A stretch of 14,613 bases of DNA from a bacterium (lineage in GTDB: Bacteria > Ratteibacteria > UBA8468 > B48-G9 > JAFGKM01), in the NCBI GenBank assembly GCA_029548585.1, contig JAKPNC010000233.1, positions 1 through 14,613 on the forward strand. Direction: 5' to 3'. This document shows positions 1-5,825 of this stretch, one piece after another. Each line of letters begins with the position of its first letter. Positions within the stretch are counted from its first letter, which is position 1. Both the position numbers and the translations under genes were made by a program. The notes under the pieces are model-generated. The model made no database searches, was not told the origin of the DNA, and was given only the letters and a program-made list of their open reading frames with translations.

Positions 1-8
1 ATAAAAGT

Positions 9-81
9 CCGGGAATTTTCTCAACGTTCGTACAGTGCGAAAGAGGTATCTCGAATAGGCGGGACGTGGTTCAATGAATAT
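9..81 (+). repeat. upstream repeat, copy A
   Basis: This block matches 4034-4103. The best core is bases 35-81 against 4060-4103: GTGC, AGGTATCTC, AATAGG, GGTTCA and TGAATAT are shared in the same order, with a few substitutions and three missing bases in the second copy. Looser similarity (CCGG...CTCAAC) extends to about base 9. Within it GAGGTATCTC is a near-palindrome (8 of 10 positions symmetric). It ends 41 bases before the hydrolase start codon. It could be a shared operator or leader, or remnants of a common coding or dispersed sequence. Confidence 0.75.
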
Positions 82-108
82 TTACGTTTATTTTTAATAG
101 TTTTTCCC

Positions 109-114
109 AAGGAG
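109..114 (+). promoter_or_regulatory. ribosome binding site that fixes the hydrolase start
   Basis: AAGGAG lies 8 bases before ATG 123. An in-frame TTG at 117 would leave only 2 bases and is therefore an unlikely start. Confidence 0.8.
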
Positions 115-122
115 TATTGTCA

Positions 123-2297
123 ATGGACAAATGGTATAAGAAACCGGTAAGAATGATGAGATGGGACTACATTCAGAATATAGGAACGATGAAGAACACC
201 GACCTCGATAAATTGGCAAGGATGAAGAAAGAGGAGTGGCACATCAACTGCGAATGGATTGTTGGAATCCCGGGAGCTGCCCCGGGAGCGGGACATCTCA
301 CAACATTCAGGGCGGAGGGATTCGAATCCTATCCTGGACTTGAGGATTTTGACTGCCTGAGGGAATACCTTCCTTATGCCCATAAGTATGGAATAAAACT
401 CCTGGCCTATCTTAATGCACACTGGTATTCTTACGAATTTGCCGACAAACACCCCGGATGGGAGCAACTTCTATGCAACGGCAAAGCTTACGGAAGGCTT
501 CACCCTCTTTATGGGAACGGAACTACTCTCTGTGTCAACTCTCCTTACAGGCATTGGGTTTACAGACTGGTCAAAGAAACGATGAAAACAGGGGTGGACG
601 GGATATTTTTCGACGGGCCCGTTGTTTTCAGGAATTGCTGTTACTGCGAATCGTGCAGGGATAAATTCAAAAATAAATTCGGAAAGGATATTCCGGTTAA
701 AGAAAACTGGCATGATGATTTGTGGAAACAATTTATTGAATTCAGACGGGATTCACTCGCGGAGTTTTTGGGAGGCGCGCGTAAAATTGTCAAAGAGATA
801 AATCCCGGCGGGGTAATTTTTTTAAACAGCGGAGGATGGCAGGTAGGAGGATGGAAATATGCCAGGGATATTGAGAAGATGGAAAAACACCAGGACTTCA
901 GCGGTTCCGAACAGTTTTTTCATACAAATTCGTCAAGAACGGTTTTTGATACTTCAATGACGGCGAAATATCTCACTTCCGGCTCGAATCCTGCTGTAGT
1001 ATTCACACATTACTGCATGGGGCTCTGGCACTATATCCCGCTAATGCCGGCGGAGATAAAACGTGCGCTTGCCCAGTCGGTTGCAAACAGGGCAAACCCC
1101 TGGATTGCTTTCTTTGACCCCATGGGTACCAATAGAGGGGCAAATGAGCCGGTAGCGGAAATTCTCGGATTTGTCGAAAAAAACGAAGAATATTATACAG
1201 AACCCGACACCATTGCCAGGGTTGCCCTCCATCTCTCCCTCCAGACCTCCACATACTACGTTTCCCGACTGGAAGAACTATACAGGGATACGGGCATGGG
1301 AAGAGAAGAAGAGCTGTCCATAGACGGGGGAACAGGCGAGGTTATTATCGACTGGCAGAAAAGGAAGGGAGTGAATGAGATGATGTTGTATCATTCCTAT
1401 CTCGGGTACATGCTGTCTCTTATCAGGAACCATACTCTTTTCGATATAATTCTTGACAGTGGCCTTAGTTCAGACAGGCTGAAAGGATACGATGTACTGA
1501 TACTTCCCAACAGCGCCTGCCTGAGCGAATTGCAGAGGAAGACGGTAAAGGAATTCGTAGAAAGAGGAGGCAATCTCATTGCATCCTTTGAAACGGGATT
1601 CTACGATGAGAAGGGAAACCACGTTGAAGACGAGGAATGGAAGAGCTTTCTCGGAATCGAAAAAATGGAAGGAATTCTCCCTGTCGCAGTAACAGGCAAC
1701 TACCTGGTAGCGGAAGAAAATTTTGCAGGTTTTGAAAAAGGGCAATTGATAGAAAGCCCAGCCCATTCCCTGCTGGTGAAAGCAAAAAAGAACGTAGCCG
1801 CACCCCTGTTTTACATGAAACAACTTAAAACATATTATATGCCCTTGGAGGGCCGGTTGGATTACCCTGCGTTGCTGATAGGAAATCACGTAAAAGGAAA
1901 GGTTGTCTACACTCCGACAACCTTCGAAGCCTTATACGGCGAACATATGATAGACAGCCCTTCAACAATCATCGCCTACCTGCTGGATATGCTCTTACCG
2001 GAAAAGATATTGGATGTACAGGCTCCTTCTTCCGTGGAGGTGGAAGCATATTACCAGAAGGCAGAATCACGCTACGTTATCCATCTGGTTAACTGCACAG
2101 GGGATATGCAGAGACCCATAAAAGAGTTTATTCCTGTAAATGATATCAAAATCGCATTAAAAGCGGGGGGGATAAAAAAGGTTTACCGGCTGTCGGATAA
2201 AAAATCCTTGGATTTCTCCTCGAAAAAAGGAACAACTGAGTTTTGTATTCCAGAGTTGGAATTCTACGAGGTGGTTGTTGCAGAGGTATGTAAGTGA
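123..2297 (+). CDS. putative glycoside hydrolase, GHL6-like TIM barrel with beta-galactosidase trimerisation-like domain
   Basis: Protein of 724 residues from ATG 123, without a signal peptide. Residues ~10-365 look like the TIM barrel of the hypothetical glycosyl hydrolase GHL6/GH42-like group. They include the strand ending GIFFDGP (Asp164) and SGSEQFF (Glu263), which are candidate acid/nucleophile residues. Just after the Asp comes a cysteine cluster, CCYCESC (172-178), which I recall as usual in this group. Residues ~425-635 resemble the trimerisation (glutamine-amidotransferase-like) domain of GH42 enzymes, with YDVLILPNSACLS and FVERGGNLIASFETG. A small beta domain follows (~640-724). 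The role is presumably hydrolysis of an oligosaccharide in the cytoplasm; the substrate is unknown. A repeated element lies directly upstream, and a probable terminator ~50 bases downstream makes it look monocistronic. The family call is firm at the level of fold, not activity. Confidence 0.8.
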   Translation: MDKWYKKPVRMMRWDYIQNIGTMKNTDLDKLARMKKEEWHINCEWIVGIPGAAPGAGHLTTFRAEGFESYPGLEDFDCLREYLPYAHKYGIKLLAYLNAHWYSYEFADKHPGWEQLLCNGKAYGRLHPLYGNGTTLCVNSPYRHWVYRLVKETMKTGVDGIFFDGPVVFRNCCYCESCRDKFKNKFGKDIPVKENWHDDLWKQFIEFRRDSLAEFLGGARKIVKEINPGGVIFLNSGGWQVGGWKYARDIEKMEKHQDFSGSEQFFHTNSSRTVFDTSMTAKYLTSGSNPAVVFTHYCMGLWHYIPLMPAEIKRALAQSVANRANPWIAFFDPMGTNRGANEPVAEILGFVEKNEEYYTEPDTIARVALHLSLQTSTYYVSRLEELYRDTGMGREEELSIDGGTGEVIIDWQKRKGVNEMMLYHSYLGYMLSLIRNHTLFDIILDSGLSSDRLKGYDVLILPNSACLSELQRKTVKEFVERGGNLIASFETGFYDEKGNHVEDEEWKSFLGIEKMEGILPVAVTGNYLVAEENFAGFEKGQLIESPAHSLLVKAKKNVAAPLFYMKQLKTYYMPLEGRLDYPALLIGNHVKGKVVYTPTTFEALYGEHMIDSPSTIIAYLLDMLLPEKILDVQAPSSVEVEAYYQKAESRYVIHLVNCTGDMQRPIKEFIPVNDIKIALKAGGIKKVYRLSDKKSLDFSSKKGTTEFCIPELEFYEVVVAEVCK

Positions 2298-2348
2298 TTG
2301 CCAGAACTTGTCTGCGTTTAACGGAAATGTCAATCTTATAATGAGTGC

Positions 2349-2373
2349 CGGGGATTAAAACTACCCCGTTTTT
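2349..2373 (+). terminator. probable rho-independent terminator after the hydrolase gene
   Basis: CGGGG (2349-2353) pairs with CCCCG (2364-2368) across a 10-base loop, directly followed by TTTTT. The stem is only 5 bp but all G-C. It lies about 50 bases after the stop codon. Confidence 0.5.
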
Positions 2374-2664
2374 CCTTATGGGTCATTTATAGACATGCGC
2401 ACAATTAATGTGACACTGTTGCGGGCAAGCTTCCTTTGTCCTGCGGGGCGTTTTGCGCGACGCGTCAATCTCAGCTTTGCATACTATATTATTAAAGGGC
2501 ATGTGAATGGATTATGTTTTTGCCAGAAATTCGGTAATCATATGAAAGGCATTATACCTGTATATTCTGCAAACGGTAGTCGTTTACGCTTGATCTCGCT
2601 TGGCCCGTTGTTATGAAAATTTTAACGTTAGATTTCACATGTAGGATTTATTTCGGATTTTTAT

Positions 2665-2693
2665 TTGACACTTTAGATCTACCGGATTAGAAT
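2665..2693 (+). promoter_or_regulatory. sigma70-type promoter of the acetamidase gene
   Basis: TTGACA (2665-2670), a 17-base spacer, then TAGAAT (2688-2693). This is a perfect -35 box and a 5/6 -10 box at ideal spacing. Transcription would start near 2700, leaving a leader of about 110 bases before ATG 2812. Confidence 0.7.
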
Positions 2694-2811
2694 GCGAAGA
2701 ATAAGTCGGAATTTGGAATTAAAACTGTTCTTTTTAAAAGTCTTAATGGAGGATTCCTGAACAGAATTCATAATAATTAAGTATTTCAAAAGAAAAGGTT
2801 ACCATAACTTT

Positions 2812-3711
2812 ATGAAAAAATTAAATAAAAACACTGTGTGTTACCGTATGTCTTGCAAAAATAAACCGGCTCTCTATGTAAAACAGGATGAGCCATTCTG
2901 CCTTGAAACCATGGATGCGTATGGTGACAGACTTTTTAAAAAAGATGACTTTTTCACAAAAGATATGTGGAGTTCTGTGAACCCTGCCACAGGACCTATT
3001 TACGTGGAAGGTACATCTCAGGGAGATATTCTGCGTGTGGACATAATACAAATAAAAGTCAGAGATTTTGCCGTTATGTTTGTCGAAAAGAACTTTGGAG
3101 CGCTCGGCAAGCATATCAAATGTAATGAAACAAAAAGATATCCTATCAGAAAAAATACCCTCTTTGTGAACGATAAACTTAACCTGAAAATTGAGCCCAT
3201 GGTAGGTGTAATCGGAACTGCTCCTGCCGGCAGGTCTGTTTTAAATGGAACACCCGGTGAGCATGGAGGAAATATGGACTGCAAGGTAATTACGAAAGGC
3301 ACATCCGTTTATCTTCCTGTCGGCGTAGAGGGTGCACTTCTTTGCGCCGGTGATATACACGCTCTCATGGGAGACGGTGAAGTCTGCATCTGTGGCGCTG
3401 AGGTTTCAGGGGAGGTAACCTTGCGAACCAGAGTTATCCGTTCCTTTATTCCCACCCCTTGTGTTGAAACAAAGAATCACCTCTATTTTATCGGCTCGGC
3501 AAAAAAGTTGGATGAAGCGGAACAAATAGTTCTCGATAAAGCATTTACTTTCTTGAACCGTTGCTTAAATATGGGATCCAACGACTCTGCAAGAATTATG
3601 AGTCTGGCAGGTGATTTACAGATTTGCCAGGTGGTTGACCCGCTTAAAACTATGCGGTTTGCTTTGCCTAAATCGATTATACGGCCTTTTAATTCCGGAG
3701 TAATTTTATAA
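2812..3711 (+). CDS. acetamidase/formamidase family protein
   Basis: Protein of 299 residues, a usual length for the FmdA/AmdA family, whose characterised members hydrolyse acetamide or formamide to the acid and ammonia. Family blocks run in order: NPATGPIYVEGTSQGDILRV (57-76), MVGVIGTAPAG (130-140), PGEHGGNMD (148-156) and GDIHALMGDGE (180-190), where the acidic and His residues are likely metal and active-site ligands. There is no signal peptide, so it is probably cytoplasmic. The ATG at 2812 has only a weak AAAAGG 13 bases upstream. It has its own promoter and no close downstream partner. The gene is visibly more AT-rich than the esterase after it. The natural substrate may be a sugar-derived amide rather than acetamide; that is a guess from context. 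The family assignment is secure. Confidence 0.92.
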   Translation: MKKLNKNTVCYRMSCKNKPALYVKQDEPFCLETMDAYGDRLFKKDDFFTKDMWSSVNPATGPIYVEGTSQGDILRVDIIQIKVRDFAVMFVEKNFGALGKHIKCNETKRYPIRKNTLFVNDKLNLKIEPMVGVIGTAPAGRSVLNGTPGEHGGNMDCKVITKGTSVYLPVGVEGALLCAGDIHALMGDGEVCICGAEVSGEVTLRTRVIRSFIPTPCVETKNHLYFIGSAKKLDEAEQIVLDKAFTFLNRCLNMGSNDSARIMSLAGDLQICQVVDPLKTMRFALPKSIIRPFNSGVIL

Positions 3712-3923
3712 TCCCTGCTCTGTCTTTTTCGGTTAAGATGCAAAACGCTACCATAATTCCATCTGAATATATCAAGTCCAGATTAATTAAACTTTAATAA
3801 TTGCCTATCCTTGACAAGAAAATCAACTAACCAATACAGATTGACCAAAAGGTTCATGCTTTGAAAAATGAGGGTTACATGGAACTTAGGCAGGGATAAC
3901 GGACAGTTAATTTTCCTTCAATA

Positions 3924-3962
3924 AATTCAAAGGTATTTAGTAAAATTACTTATGTTTGAATT
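3924..3962. promoter_or_regulatory. nested inverted repeat, operator-like
   Basis: AATTCAAA (3924-3931) is exactly inverted as TTTGAATT (3955-3962). Inside, AGTAA (3939-3943) is inverted as TTACT (3946-3950). The two centres differ by about 1.5 bases. It lies 15 bases upstream of the predicted -35 box at 3978, a position suited to a regulator site. It is AT-rich, so chance is not excluded. Confidence 0.35.
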
Positions 3963-3977
3963 CCTAAAAAAATTAAA

Positions 3978-4005
3978 TTGACAACTTTTAAGGATCTGTG
4001 ATAAC
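3978..4005 (+). promoter_or_regulatory. candidate promoter of the esterase gene
   Basis: TTGACA (3978-3983), a 16-base spacer, then GATAAC (4000-4005) with an extended TGT just before it. The start would be near 4012, placing the repeat copy at 4034-4103 inside the transcribed leader. Confidence 0.45.
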
Positions 4006-4033
4006 TTTCAGTAAAATTTAACCTGGAAACCAA

Positions 4034-4103
4034 CCGGTAAGCCTCAACCTTGTTGCATAGTGCAAAGGAGGTATCTCAATAGGGGATGAGGTTCACTGAA
4101 TAT
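4034..4103 (+). repeat. upstream repeat, copy B
   Basis: Second copy of the block at 9-81. It ends in the same TGAATAT, here 23 bases before the esterase ATG. In the frame that is open in copy A, this copy starts with the same AKEVS codons (two synonymous third-base changes) and then meets a stop because of single-base losses, so it is not coding in that frame. It also contains AAAGGAGGT (4064-4072), a strong ribosome-binding sequence, ahead of a 13-codon frame (4086-4127) whose TAA overlaps the esterase ATG. Confidence 0.75.
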
Positions 4104-4126
4104 ATGGGAAACAACGGGAGAAGATA

Positions 4127-4963
4127 ATGCCAGAAGATAAAAAAGAACCGATAATGCCTGAAGGCACGAAGATAAGAAAGGACATAGAGTACAGGAAGAC
4201 AGGATACAGGCGGCTGTTGATGAACATATACGAGCCCGCAGGCGTCTCGAAACCAACTCCCCTTATCCTCTACATGCACGGAGGGGGATGGATATGGGGA
4301 GACAGGAGGCACTGCCAGCGCGCCGGTTACCTGCTGGAATATGGTTTCACCGTTGTCAGCATAGACTACAGCATGTCATACCAGGCTCCTTTCCCCGCTC
4401 AGATTCAAGACTGCAAGGCCGCCCTGCGATTTTTGCGGGCAAACAGCGCGGGATTGAACCTTGACACAAAAAAGGTCGGGGCATGCGGACATTCAGCGGG
4501 CGGCCACCTTGCATCCCTGTTGGGGACAACCTCGGGTATAAGGGATTTTGATACCCCTGAGAACGCCGGATTTTCAGACAGGATTGACGCGGTGTGCAAC
4601 TACTACGGTCCGGGATCAATAACAGAGTTGATAAGGTACGCCTTGAATGCGGGAGCAGACGACACAATCAAGCAGGGTGAACAACTGATAGGCGGAACGC
4701 TAAAAGAAAAAATGGCAATCTCCGAAAAGGCAAGTCCCTTGAGGCATGTTCATTCCCAGGCCTCGCCTTTCATGATCATTCACGGAGACAATGACAAAAT
4801 CGTCAACTATTCCCTGAGCGTCTCACTCCACGAAGCGCTCGTCAGGGCAGGCGTCGAATCACATCTCAATATTGTCAGGGGAGGAGCCCACGGGGGTAAC
4901 CTGCTGGAAACTCCCGACATGGAAGAGAAGGTGGCCTATTTCTTCAACAGGCACATAGGATGA
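4127..4963 (+). CDS. alpha/beta-hydrolase esterase (hormone-sensitive-lipase/BD-FAE-like)
   Basis: Protein of 278 residues, the usual size for this esterase group. The oxyanion-hole motif HGGG is at 51-54, the nucleophile elbow GHSAGG at 121-126 (Ser123), the acid in HGDNDKIV (most likely Asp223), and the catalytic His255 in GGAHGG. The complete triad suggests an active carboxylesterase. In carbohydrate clusters such enzymes often deacetylate or deacylate sugars, which fits the neighbours, but lipase or peptide activity cannot be excluded. There is no signal peptide. The start at 4127 has GGGAG six bases upstream. Its TAATG context overlaps the stop of a possible 13-codon leader frame. It has a repeat copy and a promoter candidate upstream and no obvious terminator downstream. 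Confidence 0.9.
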   Translation: MPEDKKEPIMPEGTKIRKDIEYRKTGYRRLLMNIYEPAGVSKPTPLILYMHGGGWIWGDRRHCQRAGYLLEYGFTVVSIDYSMSYQAPFPAQIQDCKAALRFLRANSAGLNLDTKKVGACGHSAGGHLASLLGTTSGIRDFDTPENAGFSDRIDAVCNYYGPGSITELIRYALNAGADDTIKQGEQLIGGTLKEKMAISEKASPLRHVHSQASPFMIIHGDNDKIVNYSLSVSLHEALVRAGVESHLNIVRGGAHGGNLLETPDMEEKVAYFFNRHIG

Positions 4964-5007
4964 AAAATAAAGTAGAGGGTTTTCTGTATTTGCAGCGTGT
5001 CATCCTC

Positions 5008-5026
5008 CTGCTTTAAAACGAAGCAG
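5008..5026. repeat. 6-bp perfect hairpin downstream of the esterase gene
   Basis: CTGCTT (5008-5013), a 7-base loop, AAGCAG (5021-5026). No T-run follows on either strand, so it is not a canonical terminator. It could stabilise the 3' end of the esterase transcript. Confidence 0.4.
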
Positions 5027-5128
5027 ACAAGAATTCATCGGATGCTTTTAAAATCGTGAAATATACATACAGGCAAAGTGTCTGATAAATCTTATTTTAC
5101 ATAGCTTGTTTTCAGATCCAGGAGGACA

Positions 5129-5187
5129 TTTATCCCGTTAGGAATACCCGCTACAAAAGTTCATTCCGGGATAAACGGCTACCGTTT
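5129..5187. repeat. two overlapping hairpins
   Basis: TTTATCCCG (5129-5137) is exactly inverted as CGGGATAAA (5167-5175). GAAT/ATTC (5142-5145, 5163-5166) extends the stem after a 4-base bulge. A second hairpin, AAACGG-cta-CCGTTT (5173-5187), shares three bases with the first stem, so the two compete at their join. The second is followed only by T and C, which makes it at best a weak terminator. Confidence 0.5.
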
Positions 5188-5210
5188 TCAATTGTTACGC
5201 CGGGATGTAC

Positions 5211-5241
5211 CTGTTCAGGGTCTCTTTGAGATTCCGAACAG
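5211..5241 (+). ncRNA. strong concentric hairpin, possible structured RNA
   Basis: The 31 bases fold on themselves with 13 of 14 positions paired around a TTT loop: CTGTTC pairs with GAACAG, TCTC with GAGA, and GGG with TTC between them. Two of the pairs are G-U, which pair only in plus-strand RNA, so a plus-strand transcript is favoured. No T-run follows. The structure is clear from the sequence; its role is unknown. Confidence 0.4.
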
Positions 5242-5295
5242 AATCGTTCATAGATGTCCTATGTTAAGCTTTGTGGAAAAAAGACATAAATTACG

Positions 5296-5325
5296 ATGAC
5301 AAAAAAGCAACAACCATGATATAAT
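5296..5325 (+). promoter_or_regulatory. orphan extended -10 promoter
   Basis: ATGACA (5296-5301), an 18-base spacer and TATAAT (5320-5325) preceded by TGA, giving an extended -10. No gene starts soon after on the plus strand; the DUF5107 start is ~490 bases away. It may drive a long leader, a small RNA, or a transcript antisense to the minus-strand frame at 5387-5641. Confidence 0.5.
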
Positions 5326-5386
5326 CAGATGAGACATGATAAAATTACATCAGATTTCTGTTAAGTCTTCCGGCAAAGGCAGCGAG

Positions 5387-5641
5387 TCAGCTTGTCATTA
5401 ACCATAAAGGTTCAGCAGGATGGTTGATCCATCTTGATTTAAATCGAATATCACCATGCTCCCAGGGAGCGCCAGAGATGACTGAAAACTTATCGCTTTC
5501 AGATAAACAGAATTTTACTCTAAAATAATCAAAGAAGCCTTTATTAAAACTGCTGTGAATTTTCTCAAGAAGGTCTTGCAGGTCTTTCATGGAAGGAAGT
5601 ATGTAATCAATGGCATGATGTGCCACACGAAATATTTCTTC
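5387..5641 (-). pseudogene. unrecognised short minus-strand frame, possible gene remnant
   Basis: This frame is open for ~84 codons on the minus strand, with a GTG at 5626 and a stop at 5387-5389. Its composition looks protein-like (for example IDYILPSMKDLQDLLEKI and APWEHGDIRFKSRW), but no ribosome binding site precedes it. Further upstream an in-frame TAA follows a run that would begin MSYMKNM. I do not recognise a family. It may be a decayed fragment or chance. Confidence 0.2.
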
Positions 5642-5697
5642 TTACATATTTTTCATATATGACATACAAGAGAAAAAAGACATTCTATTACATGGCG

Positions 5698-5726
5698 GTG
5701 TCATTAATTATGCGCTTATCTATAAT
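5698..5726 (+). promoter_or_regulatory. candidate promoter of the DUF5107-DUF4091 operon
   Basis: GTGTCA (5698-5703), a 17-base spacer and a perfect TATAAT (5721-5726). Transcription near 5733 would give a leader of ~93 bases before ATG 5826. Confidence 0.55.
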
Positions 5727-5778
5727 TCAGGATTCTTTCCCCATAAAGGAGAATGGAAAAACGCATCTAAATATTGGC

Positions 5779-5803
5779 ATACGCCGGGTATGATCCGGCT
5801 TAT
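5779..5803 (+). promoter_or_regulatory. leader hairpin before the DUF5107 ribosome binding site
   Basis: GCCGG (5783-5787) pairs with CCGGC (5795-5799). After one mismatch ATA (5779-5781) pairs with TAT (5801-5803). It ends 14 bases before the AAGGA at 5818-5822. There is no T-run. It could modulate translation or protect the mRNA 5' end. Confidence 0.35.
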
Positions 5804-5825
5804 ACAACGTAACAATTAAGGAAAA

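Larger units (their letters stand above)
1..150 (+). other. open reading frame entering from the left edge, possibly the 3' end of an upstream gene
   Basis: One frame (first codon at base 1) is open from the window edge to a TAA at 148-150. It includes the peptide AKEVSRIGGTWFNEY (bases 37-81) and further on LRLF and PKEY. The ending is loosely reminiscent of the C-terminal helix-turn-helix end of AraC-family regulators, but the match is weak and the tail runs 28 bases into the hydrolase gene. An open frame this short can occur by chance. It is listed because the repeated block at 9-81 lies in it and the second copy differs there partly by third-position changes. Confidence 0.2.
2298..2811. 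other. intergenic region, no convincing gene
   Basis: This 514-base gap holds the probable terminator (2349-2373), a short GC-rich patch around 2418-2468 with GACGCGTC, then AT-rich DNA with the acetamidase promoter (2665-2693) and a ~110-base untranslated leader. A 73-codon frame at 2395-2616 has no ribosome binding site and no recognisable composition, so I do not call it. Confidence 0.7.
3712..4126. other. AT-rich regulatory gap between the acetamidase and esterase genes
   Basis: These 415 bases contain no gene I can support. They carry a nested dyad (3924-3962), a promoter candidate (3978-4005) and the second copy of the upstream repeat (4034-4103). No clear terminator follows the acetamidase stop codon. 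Confidence 0.7.
4964..5825. other. long gap rich in inverted repeats
   Basis: These 862 bases lie between the esterase and DUF5107 genes. From left to right they contain hairpins at 5008-5026, 5129-5187 and 5211-5241, a strong orphan promoter at 5296-5325, an unrecognised minus-strand open frame (5387-5641), a second promoter candidate (5698-5726) and a hairpin just before the DUF5107 ribosome binding site (5779-5803). No complete gene can be supported. Confidence 0.7.

Noticed and set aside
317..328. GGATTCGAATCC, similar to a tRNA T-arm
   Set aside because: It lies inside the hydrolase coding sequence, and no acceptor stem, D-arm or anticodon arm surrounds it.
2395..2616. 73-codon plus-strand frame
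   Set aside because: No ribosome binding site, no family resemblance, and residue composition unlike the real genes.
3811..3840. TTGACA in the acetamidase-esterase gap
   Set aside because: No acceptable -10 box at 16-18 bases; TACAGA matches only 3 of 6.
5753..5770. Five-codon frame (MEKRI) in the DUF5107 leader behind AAAGGAG
   Set aside because: The ribosome binding site is only one base from the ATG, too close for efficient initiation.
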